NCBI GenBank assembly: GCA_029213065.1
Contig: JARGPH010000016.1
Coordinates: 1-51,102, forward strand
DNA length: 51,102 bases
Direction: 5' to 3'
Source of the DNA: Verrucomicrobiales bacterium
Lineage (GTDB): Bacteria; Verrucomicrobiota; Verrucomicrobiia; Verrucomicrobiales; DEV007
Position 1 is the stretch's first letter, and each line of letters begins with the position of its first letter. Shown here piece by piece: positions 1 to 8,373 of the stretch. The notes beneath the pieces were generated by a model. That model searched no databases, was not told the DNA's origin, and worked only from the letters and a program-made list of their open reading frames with translations. Position numbers and translations under genes: made by a program.

Positions 1-91
1 GAGTTCACTGCCTACCGGCCACTCGTTTGGCACTCGCCGCCACACCTCCGAAGCATCAAAGGAGCCGCATCAGAGAAAATTCAAAAGAAGA

Positions 92-162
92 GCCCTTGGT
101 ATCTTGGTGCCTTCGTGCTAGCCCTCCAAGAGGCCCTGCTTTTTGCGCTTCTTGCGCCTTTT
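92..162. repeat. Degenerate intergenic repeat downstream of the sialidase-like gene
   Basis: The 185 bases before the first gene hold no convincing coding region. Bases 92-162 contain stuttering TTGG-TG and TTTTTGCGC/TTGCGCC units, including the 13-mer CCTGCTTTTTGCG (135-147). A shorter relative with the same order of blocks (CTTGG, GTGCTA, then the same 13-mer) lies at 9283-9317. Both copies sit just past the 3' end of a minus-strand gene. This resembles the degenerate low-information intergenic repeats of many environmental genomes; function unknown. Confidence 0.4.
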
Positions 163-185
163 TGCGGCAAATCTCTTCACCCACC

Positions 186-1403
186 TCACTCCGCGATCAA
201 CCGATCAATATCATCCAAATCCACCTTCAGCACCTCCATGGTTTGCTTCGCTCCCGAGAAGGCGATCAACAAGTACCCGTCCTCCTCGATCATGTGCGGG
301 TAGTCGATATGACGCTCACCCACGAGATAAAACAAATGCGTGTAAACAAGCCCATCCTTACTGATCGCTAATGTGAGCGGACTGCGTCTTTTGGGGTTAG
401 CGTTAGAGACGAAGGCGTGATACCCACGTGAAGTCCTCAGAGCAAAAAACTTACTCGTCGCGTCGGGGAAGTTGGTTTGCACAATCGGACTCCAGCTCTC
501 ACCGCTGTCCGTCGAAAAGGTCCGCAGGATACGCTTCGATCCCGAGTTGTCGCGGATCAGCCCGACGATATTTTTCCCGTCCGGAAGCGTATACCAATAG
601 GGCTCTTCGGGGCGTCCCTTCCCATCGTAGCTCGCCATCGGGTGGACCTTCCACTGATCAAATCCCTCGACACCTCCGACCATCACCGAAACCTGGCGCT
701 TGTGATCACGTCGCGTCATCATCCACTGGCCGTTGGGAAGTTTCTTCGGAGGAAAGTTGTTCATCGCATCATCGAGAACCGTCCCGTGGGCCTCCCACTT
801 ATTCGCTTCTTTGTTCCAGCGGAACGCCTCGAGGCTGAGCCCCTCACCCGGATACCCCGGCGCATTGAAATGACTCGAAAGCGCGAGCAGCTCACCATCG
901 CGCACCCAGAGACCCCGCGCGATCCAACCGAACCCGTCGACACGCGGTGGACCGGTAAGGTCAGCGGGCTCGCTCCAGTTCACCCCGTCGACGCTCGTCG
1001 CATAGGAATTCCGCGTTCCGGGCAGATCGTGATGAGGAACCACATTCCGATGCTTTTCTGCATCGACCCCCTGGATCGGTCCACCGGGGCCATCACTCCA
1101 CATCGCCCAGTAGCGACCATCGTAGTAGGCGAGGTAGGCGTGCTGATGAACCCGGGTCCCCGCCTTGTCGCGAACATCGCTCAGGATCGCGTGCTGTGAG
1201 GGCAAGTGGGTGAGCTTGCTGAAATCAATCTTCTTCGGGTCGGTCCCCGTCGTTGTCTTCAAATTGAGCATCAACCTGCTTTCCTGCCCCGTCACAGGAT
1301 GAGGAACGGGATAATCGGATTCCGCAGCACGGGTCATGGCGGTAGTTCCGGCGAGGAGAAACGCACAAAGAATGAGGGGGCGGGATGGGGGTGTCTTTTT
1401 CAC
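186..1403 (-). CDS. Sialidase-like (BNR/Asp-box) secreted protein
   Basis: A 405-residue protein from a GTG start at 1403. That start gives a good signal peptide (KKTPPSRP, then hydrophobic LILCAFLLAGTTAM, cleavage near ATRAA/ES) and places it 4 bases after the stop of the upstream gene. Earlier in-frame starts run into that gene and add non-signal-like sequence. Two Asp-box-like motifs are visible, SVDGVNWSE and STDSGESWSP, as in six-bladed sialidase beta-propellers. Family knowledge suggests an exo-acting glycosidase or a related propeller enzyme, exported to periplasm or surface. It is the third gene of a symporter, FAD oxidoreductase, sialidase-like operon, so it may release or process the sugar that is imported. 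True sialidase activity is not proven; many environmental proteins of this fold have other or unknown substrates. Confidence 0.75.
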   Translation of the reverse strand: MKKTPPSRPLILCAFLLAGTTAMTRAAESDYPVPHPVTGQESRLMLNLKTTTGTDPKKIDFSKLTHLPSQHAILSDVRDKAGTRVHQHAYLAYYDGRYWAMWSDGPGGPIQGVDAEKHRNVVPHHDLPGTRNSYATSVDGVNWSEPADLTGPPRVDGFGWIARGLWVRDGELLALSSHFNAPGYPGEGLSLEAFRWNKEANKWEAHGTVLDDAMNNFPPKKLPNGQWMMTRRDHKRQVSVMVGGVEGFDQWKVHPMASYDGKGRPEEPYWYTLPDGKNIVGLIRDNSGSKRILRTFSTDSGESWSPIVQTNFPDATSKFFALRTSRGYHAFVSNANPKRRSPLTLAISKDGLVYTHLFYLVGERHIDYPHMIEEDGYLLIAFSGAKQTMEVLKVDLDDIDRLIAE

Positions 1404-1407
1404 GGTA

Positions 1408-2970
1408 TCAGTGGTTGGAATGTTGAAGGACCTGCCCTTCACGGGCAAGAATCGATTGGAGTTCAGAAATGGGTATGTCACGCGGAGGAAGCTCATGCTT
1501 CACCGCGAGATGAGCGGCGATCCCGGCAGCCTGACCAAGACACATCCAGGTCGGCTCCATCCGGATCGATGAAAAGGCCACGTGGGTCGTCGAAGCGGCG
1601 ACCGGGACGATCAAACCGTCGATCACTTTCGGAATCATAATCCGATAGGGAATTTCGTAAGGCCGCGTGATCGAGTCGAGCATTCCCAGATAGCCTTCGA
1701 GAACGATGTCATCACCGGGCTGCTTTTTCCGGCAGGGAAAGCTGTCGATCGGGAACTCCCCAATCGCGATCGTGTCGGGATGCCTTCCGATCTCAGTCCC
1801 GCCCGACTCAGTGATATCGTGTTCGGTCAGGGTGTATTCGCCAACGAGCCGTCGCGCTTCGCGCACGTAGAGCTGAAACGGAAAATGATCATTGTCGGTA
1901 AATTCGTCGAGCGGGAGATGATACTGATTCGCAATCGCCCGATGCGCCTCGGGGATCCCACTGTCGTTCTGAAGGAAGTAAAGCAGTCCGAGAACGAGAT
2001 TTCGAATCCGCCTGAAAATGGCCTGCCGGGTCGCGTCGTCTCCTTCGACATAGCCGACGTTCTCTTCACCGAAAGGAAATCCTAGCGGACGCGGGTTGAT
2101 GTTCACATCGGTTTTCCCATTCGGCAGCGTCGTTACCGAAAAGGCTCTCACCATCGTGTCGAAGTGGGCCGGCTCGTAGCCGCGGTCCGGCTTCCAGTTT
2201 TTCGGACCGCTCAAACGCCCCGCCGCAAGATCGTCGAAGTAGCCGGTGTATTCGCTTCGATCGTAATCCTCCGGCTCGGAAGTGAGCGGCACCGAATTCT
2301 CCGCCAGGGTGGAGAGGCAGAGGCGATAGGTGTAGGCCGGCAATCGGTCATCCGCCCTGCCGGTCGTCCCGGGGAGAAACTTCGCTTCCTGATAATCGAA
2401 GTAAATCTCCCCGGCGTGCGGTTCACCAAATGCCTCCCGGGATTCGCGCCCGAGCCGAAACTCCGCCCCCGCCGCCGCGAGCAAATCCCCTTCGTAGGTC
2501 CCGTCGATAAAAACGCTTCCTGCAATCCATCGCTCACGATCACTTGCCCGATCAATAATCGCCACTGCGGCGACCGATTCATTCTCCACCCTCGCCTCGC
2601 TGATGCGGTGATTCGTCAGAATCGTGATCCCCTCACACTCACCTAACATTTCGCCGAAAATGCGCTCCGCCACAGAGGGTTCAAAATAGTACCCATTCTT
2701 ACACAACTCGAAGTCCTTCGACCCCTCACCGAAGGTATCGAGGTAATACTGCCTCATCCGCTTCGTGAACTCCTCAAAGAGCCCGCCGATCAAATGCGGT
2801 TTTTCGACATCACTTTTGCCGAGCCCGCTCGACGACATCCCTCCGAGATGATCATGATACTCGACGAGCAAGACAGAACTCCCGAGACGGGCCGCCGCGA
2901 TTGCCGCCGCAAGCCCGCCCGGGGTTCCCCCCATAACAACAACATCAAATCTCTCGGTCTCCTCACTCAT
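1408..2970 (-). CDS. FAD-dependent oxidoreductase (FAD_oxidored type)
   Basis: A 520-residue protein. The ATG at 2970 overlaps the symporter stop as ATGA (2967-2970), and the dinucleotide-binding motif VVMGGTPGGLAAAIAAARLG begins about 8 residues in, so the longer upstream reading is not used. The N-terminal Rossmann loop is a GGTPGG variant of GxGxxG, followed by the acidic E (LLVEYHDHLGG) that holds the FAD ribose. The C-terminal part has VPVAASTTHVAFSSIRMEP and GQAAGIAAHLA, typical of the FAD-dependent oxidoreductase family common in Verrucomicrobiota and Planctomycetota. There is no signal peptide, so it is probably cytoplasmic. It may oxidise or reduce a sugar brought in by the adjacent symporter. 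The substrate cannot be read from the sequence. Confidence 0.85.
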   Translation of the reverse strand: MSEETERFDVVVMGGTPGGLAAAIAAARLGSSVLLVEYHDHLGGMSSSGLGKSDVEKPHLIGGLFEEFTKRMRQYYLDTFGEGSKDFELCKNGYYFEPSVAERIFGEMLGECEGITILTNHRISEARVENESVAAVAIIDRASDRERWIAGSVFIDGTYEGDLLAAAGAEFRLGRESREAFGEPHAGEIYFDYQEAKFLPGTTGRADDRLPAYTYRLCLSTLAENSVPLTSEPEDYDRSEYTGYFDDLAAGRLSGPKNWKPDRGYEPAHFDTMVRAFSVTTLPNGKTDVNINPRPLGFPFGEENVGYVEGDDATRQAIFRRIRNLVLGLLYFLQNDSGIPEAHRAIANQYHLPLDEFTDNDHFPFQLYVREARRLVGEYTLTEHDITESGGTEIGRHPDTIAIGEFPIDSFPCRKKQPGDDIVLEGYLGMLDSITRPYEIPYRIMIPKVIDGLIVPVAASTTHVAFSSIRMEPTWMCLGQAAGIAAHLAVKHELPPRDIPISELQSILAREGQVLQHSNH

Positions 2971-4493
2971 TTCGTTCCTCCCTCCATTGTCCACACCGTC
3001 AATCCGCTGAGATCTTTGCGATTGCGCCCACGCACCAACGCAACCGCTCCGGCAATGACGAGAAAGGCAAGGTTCACGAAAACGCCCGTCCAGTAGGAAT
3101 GGATCGGAACGGTCATCGCATCCGGCAACCATCCCGCCGCGCTGATCCCGAGATAAACATTGAGAGCAATCGCACAAGCCAACCCAATCAGGGCCGAGCG
3201 GTTATCAATTCGTGTCGTGAAAAATCCCGCCATGAAGAGCCCTAACAAACAACCACCGAAGACCGAGACCACAATCCAGCTCAGATCATTCATGCTCTCC
3301 TTTTCAAAGGAACTGAAGAACACCGCGCCACCAATCATGATCCCCGAAGCGATTACCGCAATGATTCTGGCCCACTTCAAATAAAAGCGATCATCCCTCC
3401 CTTTCGCGAGATAGGGCCTCATCAAGTCCACCGTCACAATCGTTGAGATCGCATTGATCGACGAATCGAGACTCGACATCGCCGCCGCAAGCACCCCCGC
3501 AATGACCAGCCCTGTGATTCCCACCGGAACCTCCGTGAGAATGAAATACGGGAAAACCGTGTCCGCATCGAGCCCCGCAACCTCGGCACTGGGATGAACC
3601 TGATAAAAGACGAAAATGCAGGTCCCCAGAAAAAAGAAGAACGCCCACGTCGGCACCGCGACGATGGAGTAGATCGTCGTCGCCTTCCGCGCCTCCTTCA
3701 AACTCTTTGCCGCGAGATAACGCTGCACCACGGTCTGGTCGCTCGAATACATCGTCAACCAACTCACAATCCCGAGGAGAGCCACCGTCCAGAAAGTGCG
3801 TTCGCTCAGATTGAATCCCATCGACCCCACCTCAAACTTCGAATGCTCCTTCCCCACTTCCAGAATCTCCCCGAGCCCGTTCGGCAGCTGGGTCACCACG
3901 GTGATGAAACAAACGATCCCGCCGACCCACAGGACAATCGCCTGAACCACATCCGTCCAGATCACCGCCCCGATCCCTCCGGCGATGGTGTAGAGCGAGA
4001 TGAAGATTCCGACAAAAACGATCACGATCCAGATATCCAGCCCCGTGAGAAGACTCACCGGAATCGAGACGAGAAAGAGAACTTTCCCCAACCGGATCAA
4101 CTGGAGCAATATAAAACTCAGGGTTCCGTAGAGCCGCGCCCCGGGTCCGAAGCGATCCCCGAGATACTCAAAGGCCGAGGTCGTTTTGCCACGCCGGAAG
4201 AAAGGAATAAACACCACAATCGCGAGGACAGCGACAATGGGAAGGGTCAGATTCGAAACGAGCTGCCTCCAATCCAGCGTATACGCCGCTGCAGGAAAAG
4301 CGAGAAACGTCACCGAACTGATCGAGGTCCCTAACATCGACAAACCGATCGCCCAACCGGGGAAAGATCGATCTCCCAGAAAATACTGCTCCGTCGTCGT
4401 GTTGCGCTTCGCAAACCACAGACCGAGCCCCGCCATTCCCAGAAGGTAGAGAATGAGGACAGCAATATCGAGGGGTCGGGCGATTACGTTCAC
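2967..4493 (-). CDS. Sodium/solute symporter (SSS family)
   Basis: A 508-residue, highly hydrophobic protein with about 13 membrane helices. The N-terminus (LDIAVLILYLLGMAGLGLWF, then KRNTTTEQYFLGDRSFPGWA) is the signature opening of solute:sodium symporters (SLC5-like), followed by the unwound helix region GLSMLGTSISSVTFLAFPAAA. It should import a small organic solute with Na+. As first gene of the operon, coupled by a 4-base overlap to the FAD oxidoreductase and then the sialidase-like gene, its substrate is probably a monosaccharide such as a sialic or uronic acid, but this is inference from context. The AraC gene lies divergently 70 bases away and is the obvious local regulator. Confidence 0.92.
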   Translation of the reverse strand: MNVIARPLDIAVLILYLLGMAGLGLWFAKRNTTTEQYFLGDRSFPGWAIGLSMLGTSISSVTFLAFPAAAYTLDWRQLVSNLTLPIVAVLAIVVFIPFFRRGKTTSAFEYLGDRFGPGARLYGTLSFILLQLIRLGKVLFLVSIPVSLLTGLDIWIVIVFVGIFISLYTIAGGIGAVIWTDVVQAIVLWVGGIVCFITVVTQLPNGLGEILEVGKEHSKFEVGSMGFNLSERTFWTVALLGIVSWLTMYSSDQTVVQRYLAAKSLKEARKATTIYSIVAVPTWAFFFFLGTCIFVFYQVHPSAEVAGLDADTVFPYFILTEVPVGITGLVIAGVLAAAMSSLDSSINAISTIVTVDLMRPYLAKGRDDRFYLKWARIIAVIASGIMIGGAVFFSSFEKESMNDLSWIVVSVFGGCLLGLFMAGFFTTRIDNRSALIGLACAIALNVYLGISAAGWLPDAMTVPIHSYWTGVFVNLAFLVIAGAVALVRGRNRKDLSGLTVWTMEGGTK

Positions 4494-4563
4494 GGGAAAA
4501 GACTAGCGCAGCGAAGTCTTGCCGCCAATGCCACAATCGTTCATATATTTAACAAAATCGATC

Positions 4564-5304
4564 ATGAGGAACAATGTGACCTACCTGGGGAGCGCCCATA
4601 TCCGCTCTCCGAAATCGCTCCGGCTCCGGCCGAGGCAGATCAGGAACCACCGCTTCCTCTTCGTCGAATCCGGCAACGGCGAATTCACCTTCCCGAAGAA
4701 AACGCTGAAACTCGTCGGACGCACCCTGCTCCTCCTCGCCCCCGGGATGCGCGAAATTCGCTATCAGTCAGGACGCCCCGTTTCCTACCTCTACGTCGAG
4801 TTCAGCACGCCCGACGAACTCATCAGCGAGCCCTTTCTCGAATGCCCCGCGACCTCGCCGCATTTCCAAACCCTCGTGAACCTGCTCCGGTCCGTGAATC
4901 AGGAAAAGGGTAAAGGCGTCGACCAGCTCATTCCCGCCGCAATTGAGCTGGCCCTCCTCCATCCCGCGCCGGCGGACCGGAGCGCAACCGATCCCAGAAT
5001 CCAGCGAGCCCTCAATCACATCGACAGCCATCTCGACCGCCCCCTCAAAATCTCCGACCTCGCCGAAGAGGCTGGCCTGTCACTCCCCCACTTCCGTCGT
5101 CTCTTTCAGAAAACAGTAGCTACCGCCCCCAAAGAATACCTCATGCGCGAGCGGATGCGTTACGCCCGCAAGATCCTCCAAACCGAAGGCCTACGTGTCG
5201 GAGAAGTCGCCGACCTCATGCAATTTGAGACGGTGTTTCAGTTCTCGAATCAGTATAAGAAGGTGCATGGACACAGTCCGGTGAAGGATAGAGCGGTGGG
5301 GTGA
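4564..5304 (+). CDS. AraC-family transcriptional regulator
   Basis: A 246-residue regulator from the ATG at 4564; an in-frame ATG at 4519 would add 15 residues without recognisable sequence. The N-terminal part (to about residue 140) is a cupin-like ligand domain (FLFVESGNGEFTFP, LLLLAPGMREIRY). The C-terminal 100 residues carry the double helix-turn-helix of AraC/XylS proteins: PLKISDLAEEAGLSLPHFRR, FQKTVATAPKEYLMRERM and the second HTH with VGEVADLMQFETVFQFSNQY followed by KKVHGHSP. It is transcribed away from the symporter operon, the standard layout for an activator responding to the imported sugar. A 6-bp GC stem (GGCGGC/GCCGCC, 5308-5323) follows the stop but lacks a T tract. Confidence 0.9.
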   Translation: MRNNVTYLGSAHIRSPKSLRLRPRQIRNHRFLFVESGNGEFTFPKKTLKLVGRTLLLLAPGMREIRYQSGRPVSYLYVEFSTPDELISEPFLECPATSPHFQTLVNLLRSVNQEKGKGVDQLIPAAIELALLHPAPADRSATDPRIQRALNHIDSHLDRPLKISDLAEEAGLSLPHFRRLFQKTVATAPKEYLMRERMRYARKILQTEGLRVGEVADLMQFETVFQFSNQYKKVHGHSPVKDRAVG

Positions 5305-5465
5305 TGTGGCGGCTGGGGCCGCCGTAAAAGGTGAAAAGTAAAAAGTAAAAGGTGCGAACATCTCCTGAAACGAGATCGCTTTTGAGATCCGCATTTGGGG
5401 TTCATTTGGGGTCAGTTAAACATTCTTGGAATCAATTTTATTCATCATCCCGAAGTCCTCCAAAG

Positions 5466-6284
5466 TCACCTTTTCCGGACAATCGTCGTGCCTCCGCCTC
5501 GTTGAAGGTGCCTCACGTGTCCGACGCCGTCCCGGAACTCGATCCGGAAAGTTCCGGTCGGGGCCTCGAGGAATAGGGATCCGTCAGGATTGAGAGACCA
5601 TGCCCCTTCCCGCCGCCATTCGCTATGCGTCGCGGTGCCGTCCGCTTTCAAAACCAGATCCCCGCCGGACTCCCATTCCCAGGTGCTGTCCTGGAGCCCT
5701 TCGATTGGACCGGATTGCGTTTCGATCATGATCGGCGCTCCGCTGCCGTTGCCCGCATCACGCTGCGGGTTTGTAAGCGCGACCCAGGCGGTTGCGGCTA
5801 AGGCGAGCGCAGCAGCGGCAAGGGCCATTTTCTTTCCCCGACCGTGAGCGACCGGCGCTGGCTTTCGGTGCTCGGAAAGCAGCCTGGCCGCTTCGACATT
5901 GGCCGGATCAATCTCGAGCGTTTTGAGAAGCAAATCCTCCGACCGGTCGCGCGAGGCTTTCACGCCCGCTTCTTTCCAGTTTCGAAGATGTGCTTTCCCG
6001 CAGTCACAGAGCACGCCGGCCCGATAGGGCGCCAAGGCAACCGCCTGATCCAGTTCAACAACAGCGTCCTCGTAATTTTCGAATCTGAGAAAGTTTCTTC
6101 CCTTTTGAAGATGCTCTTCGAGCTTGCTGCAAACCCGCTTCCAATCCTCGTCACTGAGCCCTGCATTACGGGCCATCTTCGCGAGCACTTCCTCCGTTAG
6201 TGGCTCGTCAGGATCTGATAACTGGATGTCGAGAGCCTTGCTAAGAAACTGAGCAAGTTCATCAATATCCGGAGCAGAAGTCAT
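5466..6284 (-). CDS. TPR-like membrane protein with small outer beta domain
   Basis: A 272-residue protein from the ATG at 6284. Residues 1-150 form a helical, TPR-like cytoplasmic module (EEHLQKGRNFLRFENYEDAV, VELDQAVALAPYRAGVL), followed by a membrane helix at about 150-170 (KKMALAAAALALAATAWVAL). The outer 100 residues (STWEWESGGDLVLKADG, then GAWSLNPDGSLFL and FRIEFRDGVGHVRHL) look like a small beta-barrel or lipocalin-like domain, of the kind that begins with W-x-W and measures a ligand or fills a structural role. The first 170 residues align without gaps to the gene at 13794-15182, which has an FGE-like outer domain instead. Function unknown. The AraC gene ends convergently 161 bases away; the intervening bases include AAAAGGTGAAAAGT-like stuttering sequence. 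Confidence 0.8.
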   Translation of the reverse strand: MTSAPDIDELAQFLSKALDIQLSDPDEPLTEEVLAKMARNAGLSDEDWKRVCSKLEEHLQKGRNFLRFENYEDAVVELDQAVALAPYRAGVLCDCGKAHLRNWKEAGVKASRDRSEDLLLKTLEIDPANVEAARLLSEHRKPAPVAHGRGKKMALAAAALALAATAWVALTNPQRDAGNGSGAPIMIETQSGPIEGLQDSTWEWESGGDLVLKADGTATHSEWRREGAWSLNPDGSLFLEAPTGTFRIEFRDGVGHVRHLQRGGGTTIVRKR

Positions 6285-6475
6285 GACCTTACTATCTGAA
6301 GAGAGAGGGGCGAAGGCAAGAGTAAAGCGGAAGGCAGTGAAGCTCCGCCCTTCGCTAAAACTTTGGAGGGCAAGGCTTCCACCCGATAGAGAGAAAGCTA
6401 CTACTTTTCCAGTTTTCGCAGACTCCGCTTTTGCGTCATTTGTGCATTTTGCGGCTGATCTCTTCGCCGAAGCAT

Positions 6476-7003
6476 TCACAGCCGTGACTCATGATCAGGC
6501 GTGCGCGTCACGGTCCGCTGCTTTTCGAACTGGTGCAGGGAATCATCAAAACAGTCGGAGGGAAAGGCGTCGAGGATGATCGCCAGATCGACGTAGCTTG
6601 CCCGATAGGTTTTCAGAAAACGACTCACCGCTTGAGGCGAGAAGTGGATCCCGCGGTCCCTCAGCGACGCTTCGACCTGACCACGATTGCGATCGATTTC
6701 AACTATCTGCTGAGGCATTTGCCAGGGACGAATAAAGCAGTGAGTAAACGGCGAAAGGTGGCTTGCGATGAGGAGAGAGGAACCGCTTTTCGCCTTGCTC
6801 AGGGCGACCTTCAACTCCCCTGACAAACGCACTTCGTCAATCACCTGAAAACGGACTTCACTGTGCCGCTCCTGCAACCAACGAATCGCAGTCGACTTCC
6901 CCGAGCCACTCACGCCGCAGAGAACGAGGCAGCGGGGACGGTCGAATTTTACGCGGCCGAGGCCGTGAAAATCATGAAACGGCGAGTTCTTTTTCACGGT
7001 CAA
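6476..7003 (-). CDS. P-loop NTPase, small kinase-like
   Basis: A 175-residue protein with a clear Walker A, LVLCGVSGSGKSTAIRWL (about residues 26-43), and a probable Walker B-like VIDEVRLSGE. Residues 78-95 contain LLIASHLSPFTHCFIRPW, reminiscent of ABC-type ATPases lacking the LSGGQ region, so it may bind ATP for a phosphotransfer or regulatory role. Its start at 7003 lies inside the last 32 bases of the membrane-protein gene 6972-8099, indicating translational coupling; the two proteins are likely partners. C-terminal KTYRASYVDLAIILDAFPSD suggests an alpha/beta core. I do not recognise a named family. The next gene (TPR membrane protein, start 6284) is 191 bases downstream. Confidence 0.75.
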   Translation of the reverse strand: MTVKKNSPFHDFHGLGRVKFDRPRCLVLCGVSGSGKSTAIRWLQERHSEVRFQVIDEVRLSGELKVALSKAKSGSSLLIASHLSPFTHCFIRPWQMPQQIVEIDRNRGQVEASLRDRGIHFSPQAVSRFLKTYRASYVDLAIILDAFPSDCFDDSLHQFEKQRTVTRTPDHESRL

Positions 7004-8099
7004 GAAAGTCTTTCATGACGAGGCCATTGAGGTTTCCTTCGATCTCCTGATCAACGAGATCATCATGAATCAGCTGCACCTCCCAATAGACGCCGACGCC
7101 ATGACTACCCGTAACCATCATCGGTGGCAGAAGCGCTTCGTAGATGGTGTCGAAGTAAACCTCTCCGGGAAACCAGCGCTCAACCGCGTCGCCTTTCTTG
7201 ATCAGCTCGACTTTTTCCTCGTAGAGAAGAAGCCCCAGAAAAGGCGAGCGAAAGGTGTGGGTCCGCCGGTTCGAACCTGACCCGGTCGTGTAGGTGCCGC
7301 ACTCCCGATTGCAGGCAACGACGCGGAGAGTGATGTTGTGCAGGTCGATGCGAGCTTTGCCCTGAAAGAGGCTCCCCGCGCGGGAAACGAGACCGGGAGT
7401 GATCCCGCCACGAATCGGCATTTCTACAAAAGTCATATACTTGCGCAGCTGCTTTCGAATCAGAAACCAGAAGAACGCGCCGACACCTCCACTCGCGGCG
7501 AGAGCGGCCATTAGGGGACTTTGGCTTTCGCCATCGCTGTTTACTTTTGAGAGAAGTATCTCCTGCCCGTGTCCCGCCATCTGGTCGTGGACCCCGAGCG
7601 CCATCGCGATGCCACACGCAATCAGCGCGACAAAGGCGAGCAGGACTGTGACGATCTGCTGATGAAAGGAGAGCACCTTGAGGTTTTTCTTAAAGCAGAA
7701 AACGTCTTTGGGTTCAATCAACTGAGCGGCGTTCACTTTCGATTCCTCCCTTTCGAAAACAGGTTCGCTCAGCACCACCGTTTCTTTGATACGTCCCTCG
7801 CTGCCCTTTCCCTTCAATCGCGCTTCGATGGAAATATTGATTGAGTCCCCCTGAAATGGCAAAGCCTTGAGCTTTTCAAAGGAAACGGAAAACTTCTGGC
7901 TGCGCCTCAGGGTAAAACTCTCATCGAGGGCGGTGATCGATGCATCATTTCCTCCGGACAGCTTCACTTCCACCCTCGTCCGAATCCGCAGATCAAACTC
8001 TCTTCCCAGTGCCTCATCATCGTCCGAGGTAACCACCCAGGTGATTGAATCGGGCTCCCACTGATCGTGGGGCAGGCACTGTATCCGGGTCTCCCTCAT
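6972..8099 (-). CDS. Two-helix membrane protein of unknown function
   Basis: A 375-residue protein. Residues 1-130 are beta-rich (LRIRTRVEVKLSGGNDASIT, FTLRRSQKFSVSFEKLKALP), resembling an arrestin-like or immunoglobulin-like domain. Two membrane helices follow, about residues 146-168 (IVTVLLAFVALIACGIAMAL) and 195-215 (LMAALAASGGVGAFFWFLIR), then a C-terminal domain with GTYTTGSGSNRRTHTFRSPF and VYWEVQLIHDDLVDQ. No signal peptide is seen. The 3' end overlaps the P-loop NTPase gene by 32 bases, so the pair probably works as a membrane-anchored unit with an ATPase. No named family is recognised, although the N-terminal strand pattern resembles Bacteroidota/Verrucomicrobiota arrestin-like membrane proteins. 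Confidence 0.75.
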   Translation of the reverse strand: MRETRIQCLPHDQWEPDSITWVVTSDDDEALGREFDLRIRTRVEVKLSGGNDASITALDESFTLRRSQKFSVSFEKLKALPFQGDSINISIEARLKGKGSEGRIKETVVLSEPVFEREESKVNAAQLIEPKDVFCFKKNLKVLSFHQQIVTVLLAFVALIACGIAMALGVHDQMAGHGQEILLSKVNSDGESQSPLMAALAASGGVGAFFWFLIRKQLRKYMTFVEMPIRGGITPGLVSRAGSLFQGKARIDLHNITLRVVACNRECGTYTTGSGSNRRTHTFRSPFLGLLLYEEKVELIKKGDAVERWFPGEVYFDTIYEALLPPMMVTGSHGVGVYWEVQLIHDDLVDQEIEGNLNGLVMKDFLDREKELAVS

Positions 8100-8192
8100 A
8101 CCGGAGAGTCAGTTTAATCACTCGCCCGTGCAAGAAAAAGATCGAAGTCGTTCCTCGTGATTGCGGCGAGTAACGGGAGGAGCATCCCCCCG

Positions 8193-8205
8193 GGGCGAGA
8201 CGCCC
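8193..8205. repeat. GGGCG-AGA-CGCCC hairpin in divergent intergenic region
   Basis: The 274 bases between the divergent genes starting at 8099 and 8374 hold a short perfect hairpin, GGGCG(193-197)/CGCCC(201-205) with loop AGA. The GGGCGAGACGCCC core is a motif widely met between genes of many bacteria. No other convincing feature is visible; both promoters must lie here. Confidence 0.4.
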
Positions 8206-8373
8206 GCCGTGCGGACAATCTGCTTATGATCAGCGCCTTGCATCACCCCGAACCTATATCAGGCACTTATCCTCGAGAAGAGCTGACAGAAGTGCCTTCC
8301 AGTTTCTGTTGTAATATGGGCAATCACCCGTAGCAGATAGGTAACTCACTCGAATCCCGATACCTCTTTCCTC

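Noticed and set aside
477-1199. Open plus-strand frame of 240 codons
   Set aside because: Antisense to the sialidase-like gene, arginine-rich, no domain; a shadow frame due to high GC.
3594-4334. Open plus-strand frame of 246 codons
   Set aside because: Antisense to the symporter and charged without domain features.
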